Under the pieces are notes generated by a model. It did not search any database, was not told where the DNA came from, and saw nothing but the letters and a program-made list of their open reading frames with translations. Shown here one piece after another: positions 34,815 through 43,529 of a DNA stretch of 64,000 bases. Both the position numbers and the translations under genes were made by a program. Each line of letters begins with the position of its first letter. The first letter of the stretch is position 1. The DNA lies in the NCBI RefSeq assembly GCF_022664535.1, contig NZ_JAKUJY010000004.1, forward strand, positions 124,001-188,000. The letters are read 5' to 3'. This stretch comes from Sphingobium trunci. GTDB lineage: Bacteria; Pseudomonadota; Alphaproteobacteria; Sphingomonadales; Sphingomonadaceae.

Positions 34815-35540
34815 CTACCGCTTGCCGATCAGCCGGTCGATCTTGTTCTCTATCGCATCCAGTCGCGTCGAGATGGAATCCTGCAGGCAATTGCCCACCA
34901 GCGCAGGGATCACGAAGAAGCGCACGCGGCGGCGCAGATCCTCTTCCTCCCAGTTTCGCGTCGCGGCGAAATCGATCATCTGTTCCATCACCCAGTCGAG
35001 TACCTCGTCCCCGACGATCGACCTGGCCCATTCCGGGCGGGCAGCCACCAGCGTATTGACCAGCAGGGCGAGGCCATCCTCGCGGCTCTGCTTGTAGGTA
35101 CCCTTCATCAACCGGGCGGCCAGCGGCGACACGCCTGCCCGGAAGGATTCGTCGAGCCATCCGACGCGCTGCATTTCCAATATGGCATGGACGATGACGG
35201 TTTCCAGCCGGTCGGCGACGCTGCCCGGCCCGGTCAGGATGGAGCGCGACCATTGGCGGAACGGTTCGGAACGGGCGTAGAGCAGGGCGGCGAACAGGGA
35301 TTCGCGATTGCCGAAACGGCGATAGAGGGTGGTGCGGGACACCCCGGCCTCGGCCGCCACCTCCTCCAGGGACGTGTTGTCGAAGCCCTTGCGGTTCACG
35401 CACACCGCCGCGGCGTCCAGCAGCGGATCGCCGACCGGCTGCGCGCCATAAATGGGTTTGGGCGGCACGGCGCTGCCCAATGGCTGAAAAACGTCCCTGT
35501 TCATGGCCTCAGCTTTAACGCGATTTGCAGATTGCGCCAT
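34815..35540 (-). CDS. TetR-family transcriptional regulator
   Basis: A 241-residue TetR with the helix-turn-helix at about residues 45-92 (AAAVCVNRKGFDNTSLEEVA, VSRTTLYRRFGNRESLFAALL) and a long ligand-binding domain ending in a basic helix (NKIDRLIGKR). ATG at 35540 lies 9 bp after the ligase stop; ATG at 35504 is an alternative with GAGG upstream and would remove 12 residues. Its place directly behind the acyl-CoA ligase gene suggests it responds to an acyl-CoA or acid and regulates that operon (inference). Confidence 0.89.
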   Translation of the reverse strand: MAQSANRVKAEAMNRDVFQPLGSAVPPKPIYGAQPVGDPLLDAAAVCVNRKGFDNTSLEEVAAEAGVSRTTLYRRFGNRESLFAALLYARSEPFRQWSRSILTGPGSVADRLETVIVHAILEMQRVGWLDESFRAGVSPLAARLMKGTYKQSREDGLALLVNTLVAARPEWARSIVGDEVLDWVMEQMIDFAATRNWEEEDLRRRVRFFVIPALVGNCLQDSISTRLDAIENKIDRLIGKR

Positions 35541-35549
35541 AGCGCTGTG

Positions 35550-37091
35550 TCAATTCCCCGCCCGGCATTGGTCCCGCAATATATTCTTGAGCACCTTGCC
35601 CGCGCCCGAAAGCGGCAGGGTGTCGACGAAGGCATAGCTGCGCGGCACCTTGAACCCCGCGATCGTCGCCCGGCAATGGGCCGTGAGCGCTTCGGGATCG
35701 GCCGAACAGCCCGGACGCAGGACGATCACGGCGTGGACGCGCTCGCCCCATTTCTCGTCGGGCATGGCGATGACCGCCGCCTGCCCGACCGCCGGATGCG
35801 TCGACAGCGCGGTCTCCACCTCGGCCGAATAGACATTCTCGCCGCCGGTGATGATCATGTCCTTCAGCCGGTCGACCACGGTGACATAGCCGTCCGCGTC
35901 CATCGACCCCAGGTCGCCCGTGTGCATCCACCCGTCGCGCACCGCCTCGCGCGTGGCGTCCGGCCGGTTCCAATAGCCCAGCATGACGCCCGGCCCACGC
36001 ACGGCGATCTCGCCCACCATGCCCCTGGGCACTTCCAGTCCCTCCGGATCGACGATGCGCAGCTCCGCCGTTGGGATGGCCTTGCCCGCGCTGCGCAGCC
36101 GTCCGCTGGCGCGCCCCGCCTCGCCATGGTCGTCCTCGGTCAGCATGGTCGCGACCGGGGACAATTCGGTCATGCCATAGGCCTGGACGAAACCGGCATT
36201 GGGGAAGGCGGCGATCGCACGATCCATCAGACCCCCGTCGATGGGCGACGCGCCATAGCGGATGCGCCTGACCGACCGCACGTCGAAACTCTGAAAATCC
36301 GGATGATCGACGACCATTCGCAGCATGGACGGCACCAGGAACAATTCCTGGATGCGGTGCCGGTCGATGGCGGTGAGGACCGCGCTGGCGTCGAAGGCAG
36401 GCAGGAAGACATGGGTCGCGCCGGTATAGAGGCCCGCCAGCATCCCCGACATGCCACCGATATGGAACAGCGGCGCGGTCTGGAGATATTGGCTGCGCTC
36501 CAGCGCGCGCAGCGCCAGCATCGAACCCAGCATGGAGGCGGCCAGATTATTGTGGCTGAGCATCACGCCCTTGGGCCGTCCGGTCGTGCCGCCGGTATAG
36601 AGGATCGCGGCCAGATCGTCCCCCCGCCGCACCGCGTCCTCGACCGGATCGGCCCCGGCCACCCAGGCGCGATAGTCGCCCGCATCCCCCGCATCCTCGA
36701 CATCGCCCAGCACCATGACGCGGGAGAGGCAGGGCGCCTGCTCCCGGATGGAGGGGATCATATGGGCGAAGACGCTTTCGACGATCAGGATATGCGTCTC
36801 GCAATCCTCCAGCGAGAAGGCGATTTCCGATGCGTTCCAGCGCAGATTGACCGGATTGATGACGCCGCCCGCCCACCATGTCCCGAAAATATAGGCGTAG
36901 AAATCGACGCTGTTGCGCGCCAGCATCGCGACCCGGTCACCCGGTTGCAGGCCGGCAGACCGCAGGGCGCCCGCGATGCGGGCGACGCGATCGATAAAGG
37001 CCCTGCGGGTGAGGGTTTCCCGGACATCGACCGCCGCGACGCTGTCGGGCTGCTGCTGGAGCAGGCGATGCAGAGCCTGCGTCATATACAT
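35550..37091 (-). CDS. AMP-forming acyl-CoA ligase
   Basis: An adenylate-forming enzyme of about 513 residues. Motifs: LYTGGTTGRPKGVMLSH near residue 160, YGMTELSP near 300, HTGDLGSMDADGYVTVVDR near 390, the hinge DMIITGGENVYSAEVE, and the C-terminal lysine in PLSGAGKVLKN. ATG at 37091 is preferred; an in-frame TTG two codons upstream is also possible. It activates an unknown carboxylic acid with ATP and CoA. Its sequence type differs from the ligase at 8319 (GGTTGRPK versus SGTTGAPK), so it may act on a different intermediate. It is followed by two TetR genes. Confidence 0.93.
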   Translation of the reverse strand: MYMTQALHRLLQQQPDSVAAVDVRETLTRRAFIDRVARIAGALRSAGLQPGDRVAMLARNSVDFYAYIFGTWWAGGVINPVNLRWNASEIAFSLEDCETHILIVESVFAHMIPSIREQAPCLSRVMVLGDVEDAGDAGDYRAWVAGADPVEDAVRRGDDLAAILYTGGTTGRPKGVMLSHNNLAASMLGSMLALRALERSQYLQTAPLFHIGGMSGMLAGLYTGATHVFLPAFDASAVLTAIDRHRIQELFLVPSMLRMVVDHPDFQSFDVRSVRRIRYGASPIDGGLMDRAIAAFPNAGFVQAYGMTELSPVATMLTEDDHGEAGRASGRLRSAGKAIPTAELRIVDPEGLEVPRGMVGEIAVRGPGVMLGYWNRPDATREAVRDGWMHTGDLGSMDADGYVTVVDRLKDMIITGGENVYSAEVETALSTHPAVGQAAVIAMPDEKWGERVHAVIVLRPGCSADPEALTAHCRATIAGFKVPRSYAFVDTLPLSGAGKVLKNILRDQCRAGN

Positions 37092-37160
37092 GGTCAATGC
37101 CTCGTTCCCTCCCTGTCATTGTTCGCCAGCGGTCGTGCTTGCCGCGGGGTCGGCACCGTT

Positions 37161-38009
37161 TCAGGCCCGGTCGCGCCAGCTATGCCTGGGCTCATAGCCG
37201 ATGACCTGCCGCGCCCGTTCCGATGAGAGCAGCGAGACATTCCCCTCCAGCGGCGCCTTGACCGGCACATCGGGGAAGAAACGGGCCGCCAGTTCGGCGC
37301 TGGGCACCGCGCACACGCTGTCGGTAGCGGCGATGATCATCGGTTCGTGGCCGGTGAAATCCGCTTCGACGGCCAGACGGCATGCCTCGCCGCAGTCGCG
37401 CGCATCGACATAGCCCCACAGGTTGACGCGGCGGACATCGGGCTTCGTGTCGATCGACCCGCGCGTGGCATAGTCCGCCTCGGCAAAGACGTTGGAAAAG
37501 CGCAGCGAGGCGATGCTCATCGCCGGGTGCCAGCGGACGAACTGGTCAGCCATGTCCTCGCCCAGCTTCTTCGACAGGGCGTATGACCAGTTGGGCAGCA
37601 GCGGCGCCGTCTCATCCAGCGGCAGGAAAGCGGGCGCATCGGCATAGGGCATGCCCAGGATGGTCTCGCTCGATGCCCAGACCACGCGATTGATGCCGAG
37701 CCGCGCGCAGGCGGAAAAGACATTGTAGGTGGACTGGAAATTGATGCGGAAGATGCGGTCGTCCACGGCCAGGCCGGGCGCCGGTATGCCCGCCAGATGG
37801 ATGACGGCGTCGGGCTTGCCCAGCGTGTCGATCCCCGACAGCGCGCCCAGCACCTCGCCGAAATCGGCGCAGTCGACCGCCGCCGTCCGATATCCCTCGT
37901 TGAACCCGCCCGTCAGGTCCAGGCCGATCACGCCATGCCCGGCGGCTTTCAACGCCTTGGCCGCTTCCCGGCCGATCTTGCCCGAACTTCCCGTCAGTGC
38001 GACACGCAT
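37161..38009 (-). CDS. NAD-dependent epimerase/dehydratase family protein
   Basis: A 282-residue extended-SDR protein with TGSSGKIGREAAK at residues 6-18, an acidic GLDLTGG after beta-2 (NAD-type), VIHLAGIPAPG, SSETILG and catalytic YALSKKLGED near residue 145. It belongs to the epimerase/dehydratase superfamily; specific activity (ketoreductase, 3-beta-HSD-like or uronate dehydrogenase-like) cannot be told. ATG at 38009 overlaps the stop of the aldo/keto reductase gene by one base, so it is translationally coupled. It is last in the ECH-hydrolase-AKR-epimerase unit. Confidence 0.88.
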   Translation of the reverse strand: MRVALTGSSGKIGREAAKALKAAGHGVIGLDLTGGFNEGYRTAAVDCADFGEVLGALSGIDTLGKPDAVIHLAGIPAPGLAVDDRIFRINFQSTYNVFSACARLGINRVVWASSETILGMPYADAPAFLPLDETAPLLPNWSYALSKKLGEDMADQFVRWHPAMSIASLRFSNVFAEADYATRGSIDTKPDVRRVNLWGYVDARDCGEACRLAVEADFTGHEPMIIAATDSVCAVPSAELAARFFPDVPVKAPLEGNVSLLSSERARQVIGYEPRHSWRDRA

Positions 38010-39034
38010 CACGCTTCCCCCTCAACCTTGACCTTAAGACCCGTCTGCGGCGGCGCCACCACGCCCTCGACGGCGTGGGGGCGATAGGGCGCCTCCAGCC
38101 GCGCGATCTCGTCCGCGCTCAGCCGCACGTCCAGCGCGGCGATCGCATCCTCCAGATGGCGGGGCTTGGTGGCGCCCACGATCGGCGCGGTGATGCCGGG
38201 CTTGGCCAGCAGCCAGGCGAGGGCGACATACGCCGGGGCGACGCCCTTTTCCGCCGCCACCGCCAGCAGCGTCTCCACCACCTCGCGATCATTCTCCTCC
38301 GACTTGGAGTAGATCACCGCCTGGAACTGGTCCTTCTGCGACCGGTTCGTCTCTTCCGCCCAGGGGCGGGTCAGGCGGCCGCGCGCCAGCGGGCTCCACG
38401 GGATCACCGCCACGCCCTGGTCGATGCAGAGCGGGATCATCTCCCTTTCTTCCTCGCGATAGATGAGGTTCACCTGCGGCTGCATCGACACGAAGCGGGT
38501 CCAGCCGTTGCGTTCCGCCACATGCTGCGCCTTGGCGAACTGCCAGGCGGACATGGAGGAGGCGCCGATATAGCGCACGCGGCCGGACTTCACGATATCG
38601 TGCAGCGCCTCCATCGTTTCCTCGATCGGCGTGCCCACGTCCCAGCGGTGGATCTGATAGAGGTCGATATAGTCGCTGCCCAGCCGCTTCAGGCTGTCGT
38701 CCACCGCCTGGAACAGCGCCTTGCGCGAATTGCCGCCGGTGTTGGGCGCGCGCCGCCAGGGCATGAACGCCTTGGTCGCCAGCACGATCTCGTCGCGCCG
38801 CGCCAGTTTCCTGAGCGCGCGGCCGGTATATTCCTCCGACGTGCCGGACGAATAGGCGTTGGCGGTGTCGAAGAAATTGATGCCCGCCTCCAGCGCCTGC
38901 CGGAAGAAGGGAAGGCTCTCCTCCTCCGGCAGCACCCAGCCATGGCCGGCGCGCCCCGCGTCGCCATAGCTCATGCAGCCAAGGCACAGGCGCGATACCA
39001 CCAGGCCGGTGCGTCCCAGGGTCACATAATCCAT
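38009..39034 (-). CDS. Aldo/keto reductase
   Basis: A 341-residue AKR barrel. The catalytic tetrad is visible: Asp in FFDTANAYS, Tyr in that segment, Lys in VLATKAF and His in IDLYQIHRWD. The C-terminal NADPH-binding region GATKPRHLEDAIAAL is typical. It should reduce a ketone or aldehyde with NADPH in the cytosol. Ribosome site AGGAGG. It is coupled to the epimerase-like gene and lies 27 bp downstream of the alpha/beta-hydrolase gene. Substrate unknown. Confidence 0.93.
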   Translation of the reverse strand: MDYVTLGRTGLVVSRLCLGCMSYGDAGRAGHGWVLPEEESLPFFRQALEAGINFFDTANAYSSGTSEEYTGRALRKLARRDEIVLATKAFMPWRRAPNTGGNSRKALFQAVDDSLKRLGSDYIDLYQIHRWDVGTPIEETMEALHDIVKSGRVRYIGASSMSAWQFAKAQHVAERNGWTRFVSMQPQVNLIYREEEREMIPLCIDQGVAVIPWSPLARGRLTRPWAEETNRSQKDQFQAVIYSKSEENDREVVETLLAVAAEKGVAPAYVALAWLLAKPGITAPIVGATKPRHLEDAIAALDVRLSADEIARLEAPYRPHAVEGVVAPPQTGLKVKVEGEA

Positions 39035-39061
39035 ACCATCCTCCTATTCGCCCAATCCGCC

Positions 39062-39943
39062 TTATTCGCCCGTCGCCAGGAAAAGGCGCGCGCGCTCGAT
39101 AAAGGCATCGAAGCAATCATGATGGAGCCAGTGCCCCCCTTCGAAGGCCGCGGTGCGGGCATTCTGGAAGGCTTCGAGCGATCCGTCCCGCGCCGGGTCG
39201 GCCGCCCAGCTGCGGGTGCCCCATGCCAGCAGCACCGGGCAGGTGATCTGCGACCATAATTGCATCAACTGCTCGTCGCTGATGTCCACCGGCAGGCCGT
39301 GGCGGATATAGGGATCATATTTCCAGCTGAAGGTGCCGTCCTCGTTGCGTCGCACCGCATGGGTGGCCAGATGATGCACCTGCGCGTCGCTGAGGTCGGG
39401 ATTGGCCTCCCGCATGCGGGCGATCGCTTCGGTCAGGTTGGGATAGCGATAGGGCGGACGGGCGGCGACCTTGCGGCGCCCGTCGATCCAGTCGAGCAGC
39501 CGTTCCTGCGGCGGCAGGCTCCAGCGCGCCTTCATGTCCGGCGGCAGGTTGCCGCTGCCCTCGATGGACAGGAGGCGCGTCACCTTCTCCGGGAACAGGC
39601 TGGTATAGCGCAGGCAGATATTGCCGCCCAGCGAATGGGCGACGATCGCGACCTTGTCGAACCCCAGATGCGTGACGAGCTGGGCGATGTCGAACACATG
39701 CGACGCGATGGAATAGCCGCCGTCGGACGACCAGTCGCTGTCGCCGTGGCCGCGCAGGTCGGGAGCGATGACATGATAGTCCTTGCGCAGCACCTCCGCC
39801 GTCCAGTCCCAGGTGCGGGCATGGTCGCGCCCGCCATGGACCAGCAGCAGCGGCGGCGCGTCATGATTGCCCCAGTCGAGATAATGGAGCCGCGTGCGCT
39901 GCGAGATGAAGCTGTGCGAGGTTGGCCCTAGAAAGTCGCTCAT
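39062..39943 (-). CDS. Alpha/beta-hydrolase
   Basis: A 293-residue alpha/beta-hydrolase: LLLVHGGRDHARTWDW (oxyanion region), DLRGHGDSDWSSDGGY, the nucleophile elbow IVAHSLGGNICLRY with Ser, a late acidic loop and His in EGGHWLHHD near the C-terminus. ATG at 39943 is chosen because the conserved fold begins shortly after (HSFISQRTRLHYLDWG); upstream sequence lacks coding character. It may hydrolyse an ester, lactone or ring-opened C-C bond (meta-cleavage-product type). It follows a crotonase gene by 61 bp. Substrate unknown. Confidence 0.89.
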   Translation of the reverse strand: MSDFLGPTSHSFISQRTRLHYLDWGNHDAPPLLLVHGGRDHARTWDWTAEVLRKDYHVIAPDLRGHGDSDWSSDGGYSIASHVFDIAQLVTHLGFDKVAIVAHSLGGNICLRYTSLFPEKVTRLLSIEGSGNLPPDMKARWSLPPQERLLDWIDGRRKVAARPPYRYPNLTEAIARMREANPDLSDAQVHHLATHAVRRNEDGTFSWKYDPYIRHGLPVDISDEQLMQLWSQITCPVLLAWGTRSWAADPARDGSLEAFQNARTAAFEGGHWLHHDCFDAFIERARLFLATGE

Positions 39944-40004
39944 GGGGATATCTTTCAAAATGCTGACGAGGGGCGCCCCTTGCGAGGCGCCCTTGCTGGC
40001 CAGG

Positions 40005-40889
40005 TTAGGCCCATTCCGCCTTTTCCCACCAGGGGAACCATTCCGGCATGTCCTTCGACACGCGGCAGGGATAGTCGGGCGCGCGCTTCTCCAGGAAGCT
40101 GCTGACGCCTTCCTGCGCATCGGCGCTGCGGCCGCGCGAAAAGACGCCGCGGCTGTCGACCCGGTGCGCTTCCATCGGCACCTGCATCGACAGGCCCTGC
40201 CACATCATCTTGCGCGTCAGCGCGACCGAAACCGGTGCGCATTCGACGATTTCGCGCGCCAGCGCATAGGCGGCGGGCAGCAGCTCGTCGGGCGCGTGGA
40301 GCGAACGCACCAGACCGCCGGCAAGCGCTTCCTCCGCGCCGAACACCCGGCCGGTCGTCGTCCATTCCACCGCCTGGCTGATCCCCACCAGCCGGGGCAG
40401 GAACCAGCTCGACGCCGCTTCCGGCACGATGCCGCGCTTGGCGAAGACGAAGCCCATCTTCGCGTTGGTGGATGCCATGCGAATGTCCATCGGCAGCGTC
40501 ATGGTGATGCCGATGCCGACGGCCGGACCGTTGATCGCGCCGATCACCGGCTTGAGCGAATCATAGATGCGCAGCGACGTGCGCCCGCCATTGTCGCGCA
40601 CCAGCTCATGGTTCCAGATGACCGATCCGTCCTCCCGGATCGCGTCGGCGCGGCCGGACTTGGCATAGTCGAACGTATCGCCGCCCGATGCCAGGTCGGC
40701 ACCGGCGCAGAAGCCGCGGCCCTCGCCCGTTATGATCACCGCGCGCACCTCGTCATCGGCATCCGTCAGGTCGAACACCCGGATCAGTTCTTCGGACATG
40801 ATGTTGTTGAAGGCGTTCAGCCGGTCGGGGCGGTTCAGCGTGATCGTCGCGATATTGTCGGCGACTTCGTAGCGGATGGTTTCGAACAT
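40005..40889 (-). CDS. Enoyl-CoA hydratase/isomerase family protein
   Basis: A 294-residue crotonase, longer than usual because of a C-terminal tail (PCRVSKDMPEWFPWW). It has FCAGADLASG (60-69), GPAVGIGITMTLPMD and Glu157 in GIVPEAASSWFLPRLVG, the VPE-SW variant in which one glutamate is shifted. The insertion TFDYAKSGRADAIREDG extends the loop after the first oxyanion segment. Ribosome site GAGG. It leads the minus-strand unit containing the hydrolase, AKR and epimerase-like genes. The same variant is seen in the gene at 59561. Hydratase or lyase activity on a bulky enoyl-CoA is likely. Confidence 0.9.
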   Translation of the reverse strand: MFETIRYEVADNIATITLNRPDRLNAFNNIMSEELIRVFDLTDADDEVRAVIITGEGRGFCAGADLASGGDTFDYAKSGRADAIREDGSVIWNHELVRDNGGRTSLRIYDSLKPVIGAINGPAVGIGITMTLPMDIRMASTNAKMGFVFAKRGIVPEAASSWFLPRLVGISQAVEWTTTGRVFGAEEALAGGLVRSLHAPDELLPAAYALAREIVECAPVSVALTRKMMWQGLSMQVPMEAHRVDSRGVFSRGRSADAQEGVSSFLEKRAPDYPCRVSKDMPEWFPWWEKAEWA

Positions 40890-41120
40890 GAGCCTCGTCT
40901 CTCGTCAGCATGGAATGGGAGCGCCGGTTGGCGGATGGGCAGCCGTCCGGTCGTCCTCGAAGCGACCATCTACAGCCCTGTGCGCGGGGCGGCTAGAGGT
41001 TTAACCGCTTTATGCCATGGATCAAGAGAAGATAGATAGCGAAGTTAGACTGGTGCTCGCGATGCGATCATGCCAGAGGAGGTGAATCAGAAGGATGGCG
41101 ACGTGCGCGGGGGAGAATGG

Positions 41121-41891
41121 ATGAAGGAGGCTTTTTTCGCCGCTGCCGATGGTGCTTACAGGCCGCTGGAGCAAAGCCGGGGTTATTGGAAGCGCGATTC
41201 GCTGCATGGACGGTGCGTCGTGGGACTGCTGGGTTATGAGATGGAGCGGCTGCATGGCGTGCCCGGTTTCGTGCCTGCCCGCCTCAGCGTCGACATGCAC
41301 AGCCTGGCCCCCTTCGCGCCGGTGCGGATCGAGACGAAGCTGGTCCGCGAAGGCAACCGGCTGCGTCTGGTGGAGGCGGTGATGATGGCCGATGGCGTCG
41401 AGCAGGCCCGTGCCCAGCTGCTCCTGCTGCGGGCGGGAGAAGCGCCGCCGGGGCGGACCTGGGCGCCCGAACCGTGGCAGGTTCCCTCGCCCGACAGCAT
41501 CACCCCCTATCCCGATCCGGCGGGCGTGCGCATGTTCGACTGGCGGCCGATTTCGGGCGATCTGCGCACCTTCGGGCCGCGCCAGGTCTGGTCGCGCGAA
41601 TATCATGCCCTGGTCGAAGGCGTGGAACTGACGCCCTGGGCGCGCATCGCGCTCCATGCCGACTTCGCCAGCCCCTGGACCCATGCTGGCGACGCCGGGA
41701 TCCAATATATCAATTGCGACGTGGTCCTGCACATCCATCGCCTGCCGGTGGGGGAATGGATCGGGATGGAGGCGACCGGCCACGAAGCTTCGCAGGCGAT
41801 CGCCGTCGGCCATAGCCGCGTCTATGATGAGGAAGGGCCGCTGGGCCATGTCAGCATCACGGCGCTCGCCAATCGTAAGCGGCGGCCGTGA
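41121..41891 (+). CDS. TesB-like (acyl-CoA thioesterase II fold) protein
   Basis: A 256-residue double-hotdog protein paralogous to the one at 30018. The N-terminus AFFAAADGAYRPLEQSRGYW and the C-terminus INCDVVLHIHRLPVGEWIGM match the TesB layout, with GEW near residue 214. ATG at 41121 is chosen because GGGGGAG precedes it and the alignment with the paralogue begins there; ATG at 41070 would add 17 residues of poor character. Single-gene unit between a minus-strand crotonase (40005) and another (41918). Function: probably acyl-CoA hydrolysis; substrate unknown. Confidence 0.85.
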   Translation: MKEAFFAAADGAYRPLEQSRGYWKRDSLHGRCVVGLLGYEMERLHGVPGFVPARLSVDMHSLAPFAPVRIETKLVREGNRLRLVEAVMMADGVEQARAQLLLLRAGEAPPGRTWAPEPWQVPSPDSITPYPDPAGVRMFDWRPISGDLRTFGPRQVWSREYHALVEGVELTPWARIALHADFASPWTHAGDAGIQYINCDVVLHIHRLPVGEWIGMEATGHEASQAIAVGHSRVYDEEGPLGHVSITALANRKRRP

Positions 41892-41917
41892 TGCGGCGGA
41901 TGCCAGCTTCGAAGGCC

Positions 41918-42673
41918 TTAGCGGCCCCCGAAACGCCCCTTCACCCGGTCGGCGAAGTCCGGCCCCACGCCCGGACTGGCGAAGATCTCATGCGCCAGCG
42001 CCTGGTCGCGGCTCATCCCTTCGCTGGCGTTCAGCAGCGCCTTGTTGCCCCTGTGGCTGTGCCAGCTTTGCGCCACGATGTCGCGGCACAACGCCGCCAG
42101 CGCGTCCTCGAAGGCGTCGTCGGCCACGCACAGGCTGGCAAGGCCCATCGCCTCGGCCTGGCGCCCGTCATATTGGCGGGCGGTGAACATCATCTCCCGC
42201 GCCTTGGCCTGCCCGACGCGGCGCGGCAGGCGGGCGGTCATGCCCCAGCCCGGCACCAGCGCCCATTGCGAATGGGTGTCGGCAAAGCGCGCCGATTCCG
42301 CCGCCAGGATGATGTCGGCCGCCAGCACCAGTTCCAGCCCGCCGGTGAAGCAGGGGCCATGCACCGCCGCGACCACCGGCTGCGGCAGGGCGGCGAGGCG
42401 GGCGATCGTCTTCGCCTGGAAATGGCGGACGGGCGGCTTCTGCTGCTTGCCAAGGTCGGCGCCCGCGGAAAAGACCGGCCCGTTGGCGCGCAGCACGACC
42501 AGGCCGACCGTGTCGGTGGCCTGCTCGATATCGCGGATATGGCCGTCAAGCGCGCGGAAAAGATCGACATTGAGCGCGTTGCGCTTGTCCGGACGGTTGA
42601 GCGTCAGCGTGGCGACGCCGTCCCGGTCATGACGCAGGACGAGTTCGGCGGAGGATGCATCGATATCGGTCAT
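41918..42673 (-). CDS. Enoyl-CoA hydratase family protein
   Basis: A 251-residue crotonase: VFSAGADLGKQ (67-77), HGPCFTGGLELVLAAD with Glu114 at the first catalytic position, and ARFADTHSQWALVPGWG at the second, where glutamate is missing. The DTH variant is shared with the gene at 26094, so the two form a subgroup. ATG at 42673 has GAGGATGG upstream and is divergent from the SDR at 42735 across 61 bp. Hydratase or C-C lyase activity is possible; unknown substrate. Confidence 0.89.
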   Translation of the reverse strand: MTDIDASSAELVLRHDRDGVATLTLNRPDKRNALNVDLFRALDGHIRDIEQATDTVGLVVLRANGPVFSAGADLGKQQKPPVRHFQAKTIARLAALPQPVVAAVHGPCFTGGLELVLAADIILAAESARFADTHSQWALVPGWGMTARLPRRVGQAKAREMMFTARQYDGRQAEAMGLASLCVADDAFEDALAALCRDIVAQSWHSHRGNKALLNASEGMSRDQALAHEIFASPGVGPDFADRVKGRFGGR

Positions 42674-42734
42674 GCCATCCTCATTAACCGGATTGGACGG
42701 AAGCGTCCATCCTTATGAACCAGAGAGGTTGAAC

Positions 42735-43511
42735 ATGGGTAAGCTGGACGGAAGGGTGGCGATCGTCACCGGCGGCGGGCGCGGCATCGGCAAGGCGACG
42801 GCGCTGTTGTTCGCCGCCGAAGGCGCGAAACTGGTGATCGCCACGCGCACGGCGGCGCCGGGGCAGGAGGTCGTGGACGCAATCGTGGCGAAGGGCGGGG
42901 AGGCGATGCTGGTCACGCTCGACATGGGCGACCGCGCTGCCGTCCGCAGCCTTGTCGAACAGAGTGCCGCCCGGTTCGGCCGGATCGACATCGTGCTGCA
43001 CAATGCCGCCTATCTGGAACCCGCGCTGCTCGCCGACATGCCCGACGAGGTGCTCGACCAGATGTTCGACGTGGGCGTGAAGGCCTGCTTCTGGCTGACG
43101 AAGGATGCGCTGCCCTGGCTCAAGCAAAGCCCGGCGGGCCGCATCCTCGTCACCTCCTCGGTCGCGGGCAACCAGAATTCCATTCCCTCGCGGGTCGCTT
43201 ACGGATCGGCCAAGATGGCGGTGACGGGCTTCGTGCGCGGCGCCGGGCTGGAACTGGCGCGGCTCGGCATCACCGTCAACGCCGTCGAACCGGGCCTGAC
43301 GCGCACCCATGCCCTGGAAAGCAATGCCAGCGAGGAGATGATCGAGATGATGGCCGCCAATATTCCGATCGGCCGTCCCGGCAAACCGGAGGAGATGGCG
43401 GCCGCCTTCCTCTATTTCGCCTCGGACGAGGCGGCCTATACGACCGGCCAGTCGCTGACCGTTTCGGGCGGTTCCACGCTCGGCAACGTCCATGGCCTGC
43501 CCATCGACTGA
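42735..43511 (+). CDS. SDR family oxidoreductase
   Basis: A 258-residue classical SDR beginning MGKLDGRVAIVTGGGRGIGK, with IATRTAAP after beta-2 (NADP-type arginine), LHNAAYLEP after beta-4 (NAA instead of NAG) and catalytic YGSAK near residue 157. The ATG is chosen for AGAGAGG upstream and the standard N-terminus. It is the first gene of a seven-gene plus-strand unit (SDR, dehydrogenase, SDR, reductase, D-hydroxyacid dehydrogenase, Gfo/Idh-type, hydrolase). Probably an alcohol dehydrogenase or ketoreductase on a CoA ester or hydroxy acid. Confidence 0.9.
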   Translation: MGKLDGRVAIVTGGGRGIGKATALLFAAEGAKLVIATRTAAPGQEVVDAIVAKGGEAMLVTLDMGDRAAVRSLVEQSAARFGRIDIVLHNAAYLEPALLADMPDEVLDQMFDVGVKACFWLTKDALPWLKQSPAGRILVTSSVAGNQNSIPSRVAYGSAKMAVTGFVRGAGLELARLGITVNAVEPGLTRTHALESNASEEMIEMMAANIPIGRPGKPEEMAAAFLYFASDEAAYTTGQSLTVSGGSTLGNVHGLPID

Positions 43512-43529
43512 CGGCGCCGGAGAAAAAGC

